DNA of 10,186 bases from CAYFJO01 sp964343305 (GCA_964343305.1 CAYFJO010000400.1:1-10186); one strand, 5' to 3'. Positions 1 through 7,891 are shown, counted from the stretch's first letter. Translations and numbers: made by a program. The notes: a model not told the origin generated them from the sequence alone.

Positions 1-3000
1 AGACCTACGAGTTCCCCGAGCCGTCGCTACGCCGCGTCAAGCGGCACTTTGAATTCCCTCAGGTCAAGGGACGCGGCGCCTATGTCGTCGACTTCATCGG
101 CAATGGAAAGAGCAGCCGAGCCGTCGTGCGAAAAGGAAAACTGCGGTTCCTCACACGAACCAGCACGGCCGGACAAATCTTCACCATCCTCGATGAAGAC
201 AATAAGAAACTCGATGACGCAACGTTGTGGCTTTCAGGTCACCAGTACAGTGCCGACGAAGATGGCTTGATCACCGTACCATTTAGCAATCAACCAGGAC
301 GTCAACCGATCATTTTGTCTCATGGGGGATTTTCGTCGCTCGACAATTTTTCGCACGAGTCCGAAAACTACTCACTCACTACAGGCATTTACGTCGATCG
401 CGCATCGCTGCTGAACCGGAAAAAGGCCAAAGTCATTGTGCGGCCAGTGCTTTATCTAAACGGCGTTCCGGTGACAATCAGCATTCTTGAAGACGTCCGG
501 TTGGTTATCAACTCGACGGATCTTGACGACATCTCCTCATCCAAAGAAGTCAGCGGTTTCGAATTGGCCGAAGATCGCGAGTCGGTCTATGAATTCACGA
601 CCCCCAAGCGACTTTCGCAGATCAGCTTCACGCTCAAGGTCAAGGTGCAAAACCTCAGTCAAAATAAGAAAGTCGATCTTGCCGCCAGCCAGACGTTTTC
701 GCTGAACCAAATCGACCGCACGGAGAAGACCGAAGACTTGCATTTCGCTTCGATCGACGGCAAGTACGTGATCGACGTGCTTGGCAAAACGGGCGAATCT
801 AAGACCGATCGCGAGATTAACGTTTCAATCAAGCATCGCGATTTCATTAACGCAGTGAATGTAAAACTGCAAACAGATGAGAACGGCCGCGTGCATTTGG
901 GGCCATTGAACAACATCGCGCATATCACCGCAACGAGCCCGCAAGGAACTTCGCACACCTGGAACTTGCGCTCGGATGGCCATTCGCAGTATCGATCGGT
1001 TCACGGTTTGGCTGGCGGGTCGGTCAACATTCCATATATGGGATCAAGCGATAAACCGGCACGTGACGAAATCTCGTTGCTTGAACTTCGTGGCGGAACG
1101 TTTGTTGCCGATCGATTCAACGCCTGTTCGATCAACGACGGATTGCTAAAAGTCAGTGAACTTCCGCGCGGCGATTATGACTTGATGTTCAAACGCGATG
1201 GGACGCGAATTCGACTGCGTTTGTCTGAAGGCCAGCTGCGTGATCAATACGTGCTCAGCGAAAACCGGCAACTCGAAGTACGTGGCGCAAAGCCGCTGCA
1301 GGTCGATGGCATCACCGTTGGTGATGATGTGATCAAGATTGAGCTTCTCAACGCAACGAAGTTTTCACGCGTCCATGTACTTGCGACGCGCTATCGGCCG
1401 GCGTATGCCGTTTATACAAGCCTCGGCCGCGTGACCGATGCCGAGCCGTTTGTGTTGTCGGTATCCAAGAATGAATCGCTCTACGTCGCCGGTCGCAACA
1501 TTGGCGATGAGTATCGTTACATCATTGATCGCCGTTATGCTAAAAGATATCCGGGCAACATGCTGGAGCGTCCAAGTTTACTGTTGAACCCCTGGGCCAT
1601 TCGCACAACCGAAACGGGTCAGCAAGCTGCCGCGGAAGGTGATTCTTTTGGCAGTACGGGCAAAGATAGCAAAAGCGATGGTGGCCGCGGCGGTGAAAAA
1701 CGTCCACCCGCGGGCCAAGTGCAGGACTTTGCCAACCTCGACTTCCTCAAAGAGTCAACTGCCCTACTGGTCAATGTGGTGCCTGATGAAAAAGGCGTGG
1801 TGACGATCCAGCGCGATTTGCTTGAGTCGAATCAACACATTCATATCGTTGCCTGTGATCCAACGACGACCGCTTATCGCAGCGTGTCGTTACCCGAAGC
1901 CAAGATGGAGATGAACGACCTGCGATTGGCAGGTGGCTTCGATCCGTCGAAACACTATACGCAGCAAAAGCAGATCACAGTTGTCAAACCGAAAGGCGAA
2001 TTTGTTCTGCGGGACATCACGACCAGTCGCTTCGAAGCGTACGACAATTTGACTCGCGTTTACACGCTGTATGCCACTTTGTCAAATGATCCGAGGTTGC
2101 TTGAATTCAGCTTCATCCTCGGCTGGCACAAACTCAAAGACGAAGAAAAACGAACACTCTATTCAAAGTACGCTTGCCACGAGTTGGCGTTTTTCATTGC
2201 GCAAAAAGATCCAAAGTTTTTCGACGTGGCGATCAAGCCGTACCTTGCCAACAAGAAGGACAAGACGTTTCTCGATCGCTGGTTGCTCGAAGATGACTCC
2301 ATCGATGAGTATCTGAAGCCGTGGAATCACGGGCAGATGAACATTGTCGAGCGTATTCTGTTGTCGCAGCGAATTGACGGCGAATCCGGGCACATGTCGC
2401 GCCACGTCAAAGACCTTTTTGATTTGATCCCGCCGAACACTGATCAGTTCAATCACTTGTTCCACACAGCTCTCAAAGGAAGTGCCCTGGAAACCGCGGA
2501 TGAATTCGACTTTGAAAAGGCAAAGAGCGAAGAGATTTCGAAGCTCGCCGATCAATTGAAGGCCTTAACCAAAACGACACCCACTCATCGGCCAGGTCTC
2601 GAAAAAGATGGGGGTTTTAGTTATGGCAATGCTGATATGCCATCTGCCGCGCCACCAGCCGATCGGTTTGGTGCTATTTCTGGGGAATCCAAACCGGACG
2701 GTGCCCCAGGTCGCAATCAAAATCGTGCCAAGCAAAAGGCAAACAAGAAGTCCGAATTGGCAGCGAGCGAAGAACAACGTAGTTCACGCAGCCGCGAATC
2801 CGGCAAATCCGACTACTTTGGTCGCGATGAGGGCCGCCGTGCTAGCGCTCGCCAGTTCTATCGCAAGCTCGATAAAACGAAGGAATGGGTCGAGAACAAT
2901 TATTACAAACTGGCGATCCACCAGCAGAATGCCAGCTTGGTGACCGTCAATGCATTTTGGAATGACTACGCAAAACACGATCCGCGTCAGCCGTTCTACT

Positions 3001-4934
3001 CAATCCATCTAGCCGACGCGTCACGCAATTTCACGGAAATGATGTTCGCCCTTTCGGTTTTGGATCTGCCGCCCACGTCGCCCGAACACGAAAGTGGATT
3101 TGATGGTGCGAAGATGACGCTCAAATCGGGTGGTCCAATCGTCGCCTTCCACGAAGAAATCAAACCGGTTCGCGACGAGGCAGGCAATACGGCGATCCTG
3201 GTCAGCCAGAATTTCTTCCGTCAAGACGATCGTTATCGTCACGAGAACAATCAGCGATACGACAAGTATGTTGCCGACGAATTCCTGGTCCACACGGTAT
3301 ACGGCGCCCAGGTGGTTGTGACCAATCCAACGTCTTCGCCGCGCAAGTTGGATGTCCTGTTGCAGATTCCCGTCGGTGCACTGCCGGTGATGAATAGCCA
3401 GGAAACGCGCAGCGTGCACATCAATCTCCCGCCATACAATACACAGACCGTGGAATACTATTTTTATTTCCCGGCCGCTGGCAAGTTTCCGCACTATCCG
3501 GTACACGTCGCCCAGAATGAACAACTGATGGCGTTCGCCGAGCCATTCACGTTCAATGTGGTTCGCGAGCCGAGCAAAATCGATCGAACTTCGTGGGCGT
3601 ACATTTCGCAGCACGGTTCGAGTGAGGACGTGATCGCCTATCTGAAGGCCAATAACCTCAACCGCATAAACCTCGACAAGATCGCGTTCCGCATGCAAGA
3701 CAAGCGATTCTTCCAAACGGTGACCGATCTGCTTGCCGAGCGACATGTTTACAACAACACGCTGTCGTCGTACGGCATCAAGCACGACGTTGCGAGCGCG
3801 ATTCGCGAATACTTGCAGCACAATAGCAATTACATCAACCGCTGGAGCAGTTATCTCGATAGCACGCTGGTGACGATCGACCCGGTCGTTCGGAAGACTT
3901 ACGAACACATGGAATACAAGCCACTAGTCAACGCCCGCGCCCATCAACTTGGCCGGCGTCGACAAATTCTGAACAATCGTTTCGAAGGCCAGTACAATCG
4001 TCTGCTCAAGGTGCTGAGCTATCGCCGCGAGTTGGCCGACGACGACTTGCTGGCAGTCACCTATTACATGTTGTTGCAAGATCGTGTCGAAGAGGCAATC
4101 GGTTTCTTTGAGCAGGTAAACGTCGACAACTTGGCAACACGCATGCAGTTCGACTATGCCGCCGCGTATATCGCCATGTTTCTCGAAGACGGCGGCGGGG
4201 CACGTGACATTGCCGCGCGATACGCCGATCATCCGGTCGACCGCTGGCGCAATTCGTTTGTTGCCATTACCGCACAGCTTGACGAAATCGAGAGCGCTGA
4301 CGCGAAAGTCATCGACAAGGAAAACCGCACCGAGACCCAAACGAACCTGGCCGCGACGCAACCGACCTTTGATTTCAAAGTTGAATCGAAAAAGGTCAAT
4401 CTGAACTATCAGAACCTCAAGTCGGTAAGCATCAACTACTACTTGATGGACATCGAGTTGTTGTTTAGCCGCAATCCATTTGTCCAGCAGTACACCGGTC
4501 AGTTTTCGTACATTACACCGAATAAGACCACCGTTGTGAAACTCGACGACGGAGCGAACAGCACTTCATTCGATCTCCCGAAAGAACTTCACAGCAGCAA
4601 TGTGTTGGTCGAAATCAATGCGGCTGGTCAAACAAAGCAGCAGGCGTATTACTCCAACTCGCTGAACCTACAAATGATCGAGAACTACGGCCAAGTTCGA
4701 GTGACGCACGCGGAAACCGGCAAGCCAATTCCGAAGACCTACGTCAAGGTCTACGCCCAAATGCAAAACGGCCAGATCAAATTCTACAAGGACGGCTACA
4801 CCGATCTGCGAGGCCGCTTCGACTACACGTCGTTGAACACCAACGAATTAGACTTCGTTGGCAAATTCTCACTTCTGGTTCTCAGCGACACCGACGGCGC
4901 GGTCGTCCGCGAAGCCAACCCGCCTAAACGTTAA
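1..4934 (+). CDS. Very large multidomain protein, 5'-truncated by the window; possibly alpha-2-macroglobulin-like without thioester
   Basis: The frame is open from the left edge (first full codon at base 3) to a TAA at 4932-4934, giving at least 1643 residues; the true start lies outside the window. The first in-frame start-like codon (GTG at 126) is internal, because 41 good residues precede it. Visible order: beta-rich, Ig/MG-like segments (about bases 3-1600, including a VDRASLL..KAKVIVRPVLYL stretch); a Gly/Ser/Lys linker (about 1620-1725); a beta then helical part (1730-2570); a long charged linker (about 2580-2850); a mixed helical/beta core (2850-3600); a TPR-like helical part (about 3950-4290); and a C-terminal beta module containing DIELLFSRNPF and KDGYTDLRGRFDY. 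The visible part has only three Cys, none in a CxEQ thioester, and no membrane helix. The A2M resemblance is by overall pattern only. The lack of Cys and the domain style suggest an exported, perhaps envelope-associated protein, but the signal peptide region is not visible. Function unknown; the coding call is firm. Confidence 0.85.
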   Translation, partial: TYEFPEPSLRRVKRHFEFPQVKGRGAYVVDFIGNGKSSRAVVRKGKLRFLTRTSTAGQIFTILDEDNKKLDDATLWLSGHQYSADEDGLITVPFSNQPGRQPIILSHGGFSSLDNFSHESENYSLTTGIYVDRASLLNRKKAKVIVRPVLYLNGVPVTISILEDVRLVINSTDLDDISSSKEVSGFELAEDRESVYEFTTPKRLSQISFTLKVKVQNLSQNKKVDLAASQTFSLNQIDRTEKTEDLHFASIDGKYVIDVLGKTGESKTDREINVSIKHRDFINAVNVKLQTDENGRVHLGPLNNIAHITATSPQGTSHTWNLRSDGHSQYRSVHGLAGGSVNIPYMGSSDKPARDEISLLELRGGTFVADRFNACSINDGLLKVSELPRGDYDLMFKRDGTRIRLRLSEGQLRDQYVLSENRQLEVRGAKPLQVDGITVGDDVIKIELLNATKFSRVHVLATRYRPAYAVYTSLGRVTDAEPFVLSVSKNESLYVAGRNIGDEYRYIIDRRYAKRYPGNMLERPSLLLNPWAIRTTETGQQAAAEGDSFGSTGKDSKSDGGRGGEKRPPAGQVQDFANLDFLKESTALLVNVVPDEKGVVTIQRDLLESNQHIHIVACDPTTTAYRSVSLPEAKMEMNDLRLAGGFDPSKHYTQQKQITVVKPKGEFVLRDITTSRFEAYDNLTRVYTLYATLSNDPRLLEFSFILGWHKLKDEEKRTLYSKYACHELAFFIAQKDPKFFDVAIKPYLANKKDKTFLDRWLLEDDSIDEYLKPWNHGQMNIVERILLSQRIDGESGHMSRHVKDLFDLIPPNTDQFNHLFHTALKGSALETADEFDFEKAKSEEISKLADQLKALTKTTPTHRPGLEKDGGFSYGNADMPSAAPPADRFGAISGESKPDGAPGRNQNRAKQKANKKSELAASEEQRSSRSRESGKSDYFGRDEGRRASARQFYRKLDKTKEWVENNYYKLAIHQQNASLVTVNAFWNDYAKHDPRQPFYSIHLADASRNFTEMMFALSVLDLPPTSPEHESGFDGAKMTLKSGGPIVAFHEEIKPVRDEAGNTAILVSQNFFRQDDRYRHENNQRYDKYVADEFLVHTVYGAQVVVTNPTSSPRKLDVLLQIPVGALPVMNSQETRSVHINLPPYNTQTVEYYFYFPAAGKFPHYPVHVAQNEQLMAFAEPFTFNVVREPSKIDRTSWAYISQHGSSEDVIAYLKANNLNRINLDKIAFRMQDKRFFQTVTDLLAERHVYNNTLSSYGIKHDVASAIREYLQHNSNYINRWSSYLDSTLVTIDPVVRKTYEHMEYKPLVNARAHQLGRRRQILNNRFEGQYNRLLKVLSYRRELADDDLLAVTYYMLLQDRVEEAIGFFEQVNVDNLATRMQFDYAAAYIAMFLEDGGGARDIAARYADHPVDRWRNSFVAITAQLDEIESADAKVIDKENRTETQTNLAATQPTFDFKVESKKVNLNYQNLKSVSINYYLMDIELLFSRNPFVQQYTGQFSYITPNKTTVVKLDDGANSTSFDLPKELHSSNVLVEINAAGQTKQQAYYSNSLNLQMIENYGQVRVTHAETGKPIPKTYVKVYAQMQNGQIKFYKDGYTDLRGRFDYTSLNTNELDFVGKFSLLVLSDTDGAVVREANPPKR

Positions 4935-5385
4935 TCCTTAATCACGTTCCGCCGGCCTCGTCGTTTTGAGTCTCGAAGTCTACTACCGGCATTTGCCGAT
5001 GTACCGTTTCGGCCGCGACAAGGTTCAGGAAAATGCCCATTCGAAGAAGAAAAACTGAGTCACAACGTGTGGACCAAAGACGGCAGTCGGACCATGTGCG
5101 CGGCCCTCCTTTTGCCGACCGGTGATTTTATCAACTCATAGGTTTTCCGAATTGGTTCATCAAACGACCCTTTTCTCGGATCGACGAGCCGTTGCGGCAA
5201 ACCTCTAATGTGCTTCGGTTGCATCGACGAATGAATGGCACTCGCCCAAGGACCGACGAGCCGACCGTTTACGTTGCTGTTACGACTCCGACGCAGTTTA
5301 TCCGTTAAATTGTGGTATGCGGTGGCTTGAGGTTGGTTCTGGAAACTTGCAATCCAATATTGTTGTCGTGTATTTGGAGGTGGGT
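4935..5385. other. Intergenic region, no convincing gene
   Basis: About 450 bases between the large gene and the 173-residue protein gene. No frame here has both a start with a ribosome binding site and a plausible protein. A 54-codon open stretch with no start (roughly 4966-5138) and a 25-codon ATG stretch near 5232 look like noise or decayed coding sequence. The large gene has no clear intrinsic terminator; the best hairpin near its end is a 4-bp stem around 4987-4998 with no T tract. The decamer CGACGAGCCG occurs twice, at 5182-5191 and 5254-5263, 72 bases apart, inside a 14-base near-match. No promoter for the next gene could be assigned with confidence. Confidence 0.5.
5376..5380 (+). 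promoter_or_regulatory. Shine-Dalgarno GGAGG that sets the start of the 173-residue protein
   Basis: GGAGG ends 5 bases before ATG 5386. This favours 5386 over the in-frame ATG at 5317, which has no such site and would place 23 extra residues in front of a normal signal peptide. Confidence 0.7.
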
Positions 5386-5907
5386 ATGAAGATCACAGGA
5401 ACTCGTTCTCTCCTCGTAATGGCCATTACGATCTCCGGTGTATGCTTTGCGTGTGCCCAGTTTCCTCGTTTTTCGCGCCCCACCGTCAAGTGTGAGGTGT
5501 TGAAAGAGGTTCCGAAGTGGCACCGCAAGATCCACGAGGATGAGGCTCATGAATTTGTTTTTCGCCATTACGGCAAGAATGAATTTGAGCCAGGTTTGTT
5601 CGTTCACGACAAGCTTCGCGACCGGTGGTTTCAGATTGCCGAGATCTCAACCGAACATGCCAAACTTGGGCGGTCACCGGACATCACCGACATCCCACTC
5701 CAGGTGAGTTGGGATTTTCGGAGACTCGCTGGGAAAAAATATGTAGCTCTTCCGCTTCAGACGAGCGGGTCCATTGTCTTCCCGGAAGACGTTTCGTTCG
5801 ACAAGCGGGCACAAGTCTACAGACTTGATTGCAATGCGAACTTGAAACGAAAGCAGTCGTTGACGTATTTCTGGGTCCGCAAAGCCGACTTTGACAGCAT
5901 TGAGTGA
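5386..5907 (+). CDS. Small exported protein of unknown function (173 aa)
   Basis: I do not recognise the family. The start is chosen from the GGAGG five bases upstream and because the protein then opens with a textbook signal peptide: MKITGTR, a hydrophobic core LLVMAITISGVCF, then ACA before QFPRF, giving a likely signal peptidase I cut after residue 24. The mature part, about 149 residues, is soluble-looking and rich in aromatic and charged residues (PKWHRKIHEDEAHEFVFRHY, VHDKLRDRWFQIAE, SGSIVFPEDVSFDKRA), with a mixed alpha/beta look and no membrane segment. Only two Cys remain after cleavage, around residues 36 and 152, so a disulfide is possible. The CFAC sequence is not a good lipobox (Cys at -3, Phe at -2), so I do not call it a lipoprotein. 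It stands alone: 450 bases follow the large gene's end, and the next gene converges on it. Coding is likely; function is not inferable. Confidence 0.75.
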   Translation: MKITGTRSLLVMAITISGVCFACAQFPRFSRPTVKCEVLKEVPKWHRKIHEDEAHEFVFRHYGKNEFEPGLFVHDKLRDRWFQIAEISTEHAKLGRSPDITDIPLQVSWDFRRLAGKKYVALPLQTSGSIVFPEDVSFDKRAQVYRLDCNANLKRKQSLTYFWVRKADFDSIE

Positions 5908-6065
5908 CACACACGCAATTACCCATGCCTTTTCTTGAACGTCCCGAGAATTGACCGAATGTGAGACAGCCCGTCAATGCGTGGGTCGGTCGACGCGCCG
6001 AATTCACTCGGTCAGAATCAATGCGCTGCACCTCGTCCGGTACGCGCCGAGTCGCCGCTTGTAGT

Positions 6066-6086
6066 CGTCGGATGTCACGTCCGACG
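6066..6086 (-). terminator. Hairpin just downstream of the WD40 gene, possible 3' end structure
   Basis: CGTCGGA and TCCGACG form a perfect 7-bp stem around a 7-base loop, five bases beyond the WD40 stop codon. Its position fits a transcript 3' end. There is no T tract on the minus strand, so it is not a canonical intrinsic terminator; it could be a stability hairpin. The rest of the 184-base gap between the convergent genes (5908-6091) shows nothing else I can name. Confidence 0.35.
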
Positions 6087-6091
6087 CGTGT

Positions 6092-7096
6092 CTACTTTCG
6101 GTCCACGAATGTCCGCGTACTTCGCACTTTCACAGTGCCGTCGTCACTGCAGCTGGCAAGACGCGTTCCGTCGGAACTGATGGCCAGACTGTTGACGGAA
6201 TTTGCATGCGCCTGCAGCGTAATGATCTCTTGCCCTGTCTTCGCATTCCACACCTTCACGGTGTGGTCATTACTGGCACTGGCCAGCCACTTTCCGTCTG
6301 GGCTGAAAGCAACACCGGTAACCCAGTCGGTGTGGCCCTTCAACGTTAGTAGTTCCTTTCCCGCGACGAGATCCCACACTTTGACCGTGGTGTCGTCACT
6401 GCCAGTGGCCAACCGGCGTCCGTCCGGCGTGAAGGCGACGCTTTCAACAAACCAGGCGTGTCCTTTGAGTGTCAGCAGCTCCTTTCCCGTGGTCAAATCC
6501 CACGCCTTCGCCGTAAGATCGTATCCAGCGCTTGCCAGCCGCGTGCTGTCGGGGCTAAACACCACGCCGCTTACGCGATCGCTATGCCCCGTCAACGTAT
6601 ATACCTCCTGCCAGGTCATCGCATCCAAGATTTTCACCGTCTCGTCCCAACTGGCGACGGCCACGTACTTGCCGTCCGGGCTGAAAGCAATGCTTGTAAT
6701 CCGTTCACTGCCTGGTGGCAACGTGCGAACTTCCTGTCCCGTGGCCATATCCCACACTTTGACGCTATTGGTCTGACCGGCGGCTACTCGCTTGCCGTCG
6801 GGACTGAAAGCCACTGCGATGATATAACCTGAATCAACTTCGAGTGTGAACAGTTCCTTTCCCGTCGATGCATTCCAGACCTTCACGGAGCGATCTCGGC
6901 CTGCGCTGGCAACACTTTTCCCATCAGGACTAAAGGCCAACGTCTGGACGGCGCCCACGTGTCCCTTGAAGACGAGGAGCTCCTGGCCTGTTTCGACTAA
7001 CTGCTTGTTTTCATCGCCAAAAGCCCCTCTGCTAACCACCGACGCGATCAAAAGGATGGGGAACCACTGCAATGTTGCGGGCCGAAATCTATTCAT
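6092..7096 (-). CDS. Exported seven-bladed WD40 beta-propeller protein (334 aa)
   Basis: Seven WD40 repeats fill the protein, starting near residues 45, 88, 129, 170, 212, 254 and 296. They carry the usual GH...VAFSPDGK..AS.S.D.TVKVW pattern, so this should be one complete propeller. The N-terminal stretch ETGQELLVFK repeats the end of each blade (TGKELLTLK), which suggests it closes the ring by supplying the outer strand missing from the last blade; that blade ends early (VKVR then a nine-residue tail). An N-terminal signal peptide (MNRFRPATLQ, core WFPILLIASVVS, RGAFG) predicts export, with a cut near residue 27. Such propellers are binding scaffolds without catalysis; the partner is unknown. 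ATG 7096 is chosen over ATG 7105 because GAGGG at 7106-7110 touches the upstream ATG but sits nine bases from this one. The coiled-coil gene lies upstream on the same strand, 183 bases away. No enzymatic domain is fused. Confidence 0.92.
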   Translation of the reverse strand: MNRFRPATLQWFPILLIASVVSRGAFGDENKQLVETGQELLVFKGHVGAVQTLAFSPDGKSVASAGRDRSVKVWNASTGKELFTLEVDSGYIIAVAFSPDGKRVAAGQTNSVKVWDMATGQEVRTLPPGSERITSIAFSPDGKYVAVASWDETVKILDAMTWQEVYTLTGHSDRVSGVVFSPDSTRLASAGYDLTAKAWDLTTGKELLTLKGHAWFVESVAFTPDGRRLATGSDDTTVKVWDLVAGKELLTLKGHTDWVTGVAFSPDGKWLASASNDHTVKVWNAKTGQEIITLQAHANSVNSLAISSDGTRLASCSDDGTVKVRSTRTFVDRK

Positions 7097-7105
7097 GAAC
7101 GGCAT

Positions 7106-7110
7106 CCCTC
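7106..7110 (-). promoter_or_regulatory. Shine-Dalgarno GAGGG of the WD40 gene
   Basis: On the minus strand GAGGG abuts ATG 7105 (spacing 0) and lies nine bases before ATG 7096. Spacing rules favour the second ATG, which also gives a tidier signal peptide (MNRFRP). Confidence 0.6.
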
Positions 7111-7144
7111 GTGTTGTCAGAACGTCTCCAGGCTGTTGTCGTTC

Positions 7145-7150
7145 ATTGTA
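7145..7150 (-). promoter_or_regulatory. Weak candidate -10 box upstream of the WD40 gene
   Basis: TACAAT on the minus strand, 48 bases before ATG 7096, is a 5/6 match to the -10 consensus. At 17 bases upstream the hexamer is ACAAAA, a poor -35. It shares the hexamer with the better promoter of the coiled-coil gene. If real, the WD40 gene has its own start of transcription; if not, it depends on readthrough. Confidence 0.2.
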
Positions 7151-7279
7151 ACCGACTCGGATGGAAGTTTTGTCTTCATTCGGCGCAAAACAACGGTGTT
7201 GATTCGGGCAGACTTACAGGAATTGTCACGCCCACGGATAGGCGAATTTATGGAAGAGATTGGTGTCCGCATAGTCGCC

Positions 7280-7855
7280 TCAATTGTTTGGCGCTTGGTT
7301 CATAACCTCTTTGAGAGAGTTTTCGTTCATTTTCAATTTTGCCTTTGCGTTTTCAAGCTCCTTTCGCGCTTTTTCGACGACCAATCTATCGGCCTTGACC
7401 TGTGATTCCGTTACATAGCCTTTCGCCCACAATCGCTCTCTATACTGTGAACGCTCTGTCGCAACGACAAGATTTTGTTCGGCTGTTAGAATATCGATTT
7501 CGAGCAAAGTTCTTTTGTCCTTTTGAGCTTTGGCGAGTTGCAATTCCTTTCGTGCTTTGGCGACCGCAAATCTGTTGGCCTCGAGTTGAAGTCTAGTGAC
7601 ATAACCTCTTTTGTGTAGCCGCTCAGTGTAATGAAGCTGTTGTTCCGCGGCGGCAAGTTTTTCATCGGCGGCAAGAACAGTTGCTGAAGTATCTTGGGCC
7701 CGGCTCGAAAGCAGTCGTTCGAGTGTAGTAACCTTTTGCTCAAGGTCGCCAATTCGTTTAATCAATCCAGATTGCGATTCCTGAGCACGAGATAATGGAG
7801 AAGTCGTCAGAATCAAAACGCCAAGCAGTCCGGTTGTGACAAATGTGTTTCGCAT
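7280..7855 (-). CDS. Exported coiled-coil protein with two adaptor-hairpin-like repeats (191 aa)
   Basis: The start is ATG 7855, nine bases after AAGGGA. Upstream ATGs at 7864 (spacing 0) and 7921 fit less well. Residues 1-24 are a signal peptide (MRNTFVTTGLLGVLILTTSP, cut after SRA). Residues 31-49 form a leucine-heptad coiled coil (IKRIGDLEQKVTTLERLL). Two repeats follow, about residues 67-112 and 129-174, identical at 23 of 46 aligned positions. Each contains YxERLxx[KR]GYVTxxQ, a basic/acidic helix, then KARKELxxAKA. This resembles the alpha-hairpin of HlyD/RND-type membrane-fusion adaptors, where a G-[YA]-[IV]-[ST]-x-x-[QE] turn joins the two helices. The lipoyl, beta-barrel and membrane-proximal domains of a real adaptor are absent, so it is not a complete efflux subunit. 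I infer a periplasmic helical protein of unknown role. It lies first in a possible two-gene unit with the WD40 gene. Confidence 0.85.
   Translation of the reverse strand: MRNTFVTTGLLGVLILTTSPLSRAQESQSGLIKRIGDLEQKVTTLERLLSSRAQDTSATVLAADEKLAAAEQQLHYTERLHKRGYVTRLQLEANRFAVAKARKELQLAKAQKDKRTLLEIDILTAEQNLVVATERSQYRERLWAKGYVTESQVKADRLVVEKARKELENAKAKLKMNENSLKEVMNQAPNN
7334..7657 (-). repeat. Internal duplication within the coiled-coil gene
   Basis: The DNA for the two hairpin units lies at 7520-7657 (first unit) and 7334-7471 (second unit), offset by 186 bases (62 codons). Protein identity is about 50% over 46 residues and DNA similarity is visible but lower, so this is an old in-frame duplication rather than a recent one. 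Confidence 0.75.
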
Positions 7856-7864
7856 GATGTTCAT

Positions 7865-7870
7865 TCCCTT
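7865..7870 (-). promoter_or_regulatory. Shine-Dalgarno AAGGGA of the coiled-coil gene
   Basis: AAGGGA on the minus strand lies nine bases before ATG 7855 and directly against ATG 7864, which supports 7855 as the start. The arrangement is the same as at the WD40 gene. Confidence 0.6.
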
Positions 7871-7891
7871 CACGGCAAACCCCGACTCAGA

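Noticed and set aside
3021..3908. 295-codon open frame on the minus strand inside the giant gene
   Set aside because: It is antisense to a strongly coding frame, its product is basic/hydrophobic without domain structure, and it is explained by the codon composition of the real gene.
5317..5385. Upstream ATG adding 23 residues to the small exported protein
   Set aside because: It would bury the signal peptide and ignores the strong GGAGG before ATG 5386.
5443..5460. Lipobox in the 173-residue protein (GVCFAC)
   Set aside because: Positions -3 and -2 before the second Cys are Cys and Phe, and Val precedes the first Cys at -1. A signal peptidase I site (ACA) fits better.
5961..6776. 271-codon plus-strand open frame opposite the WD40 gene
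   Set aside because: Its product is a mirror of the repeated WD40 codons (repeated SSFP, LPSGLK patterns). The WD40 frame is unambiguous, so this is a shadow.
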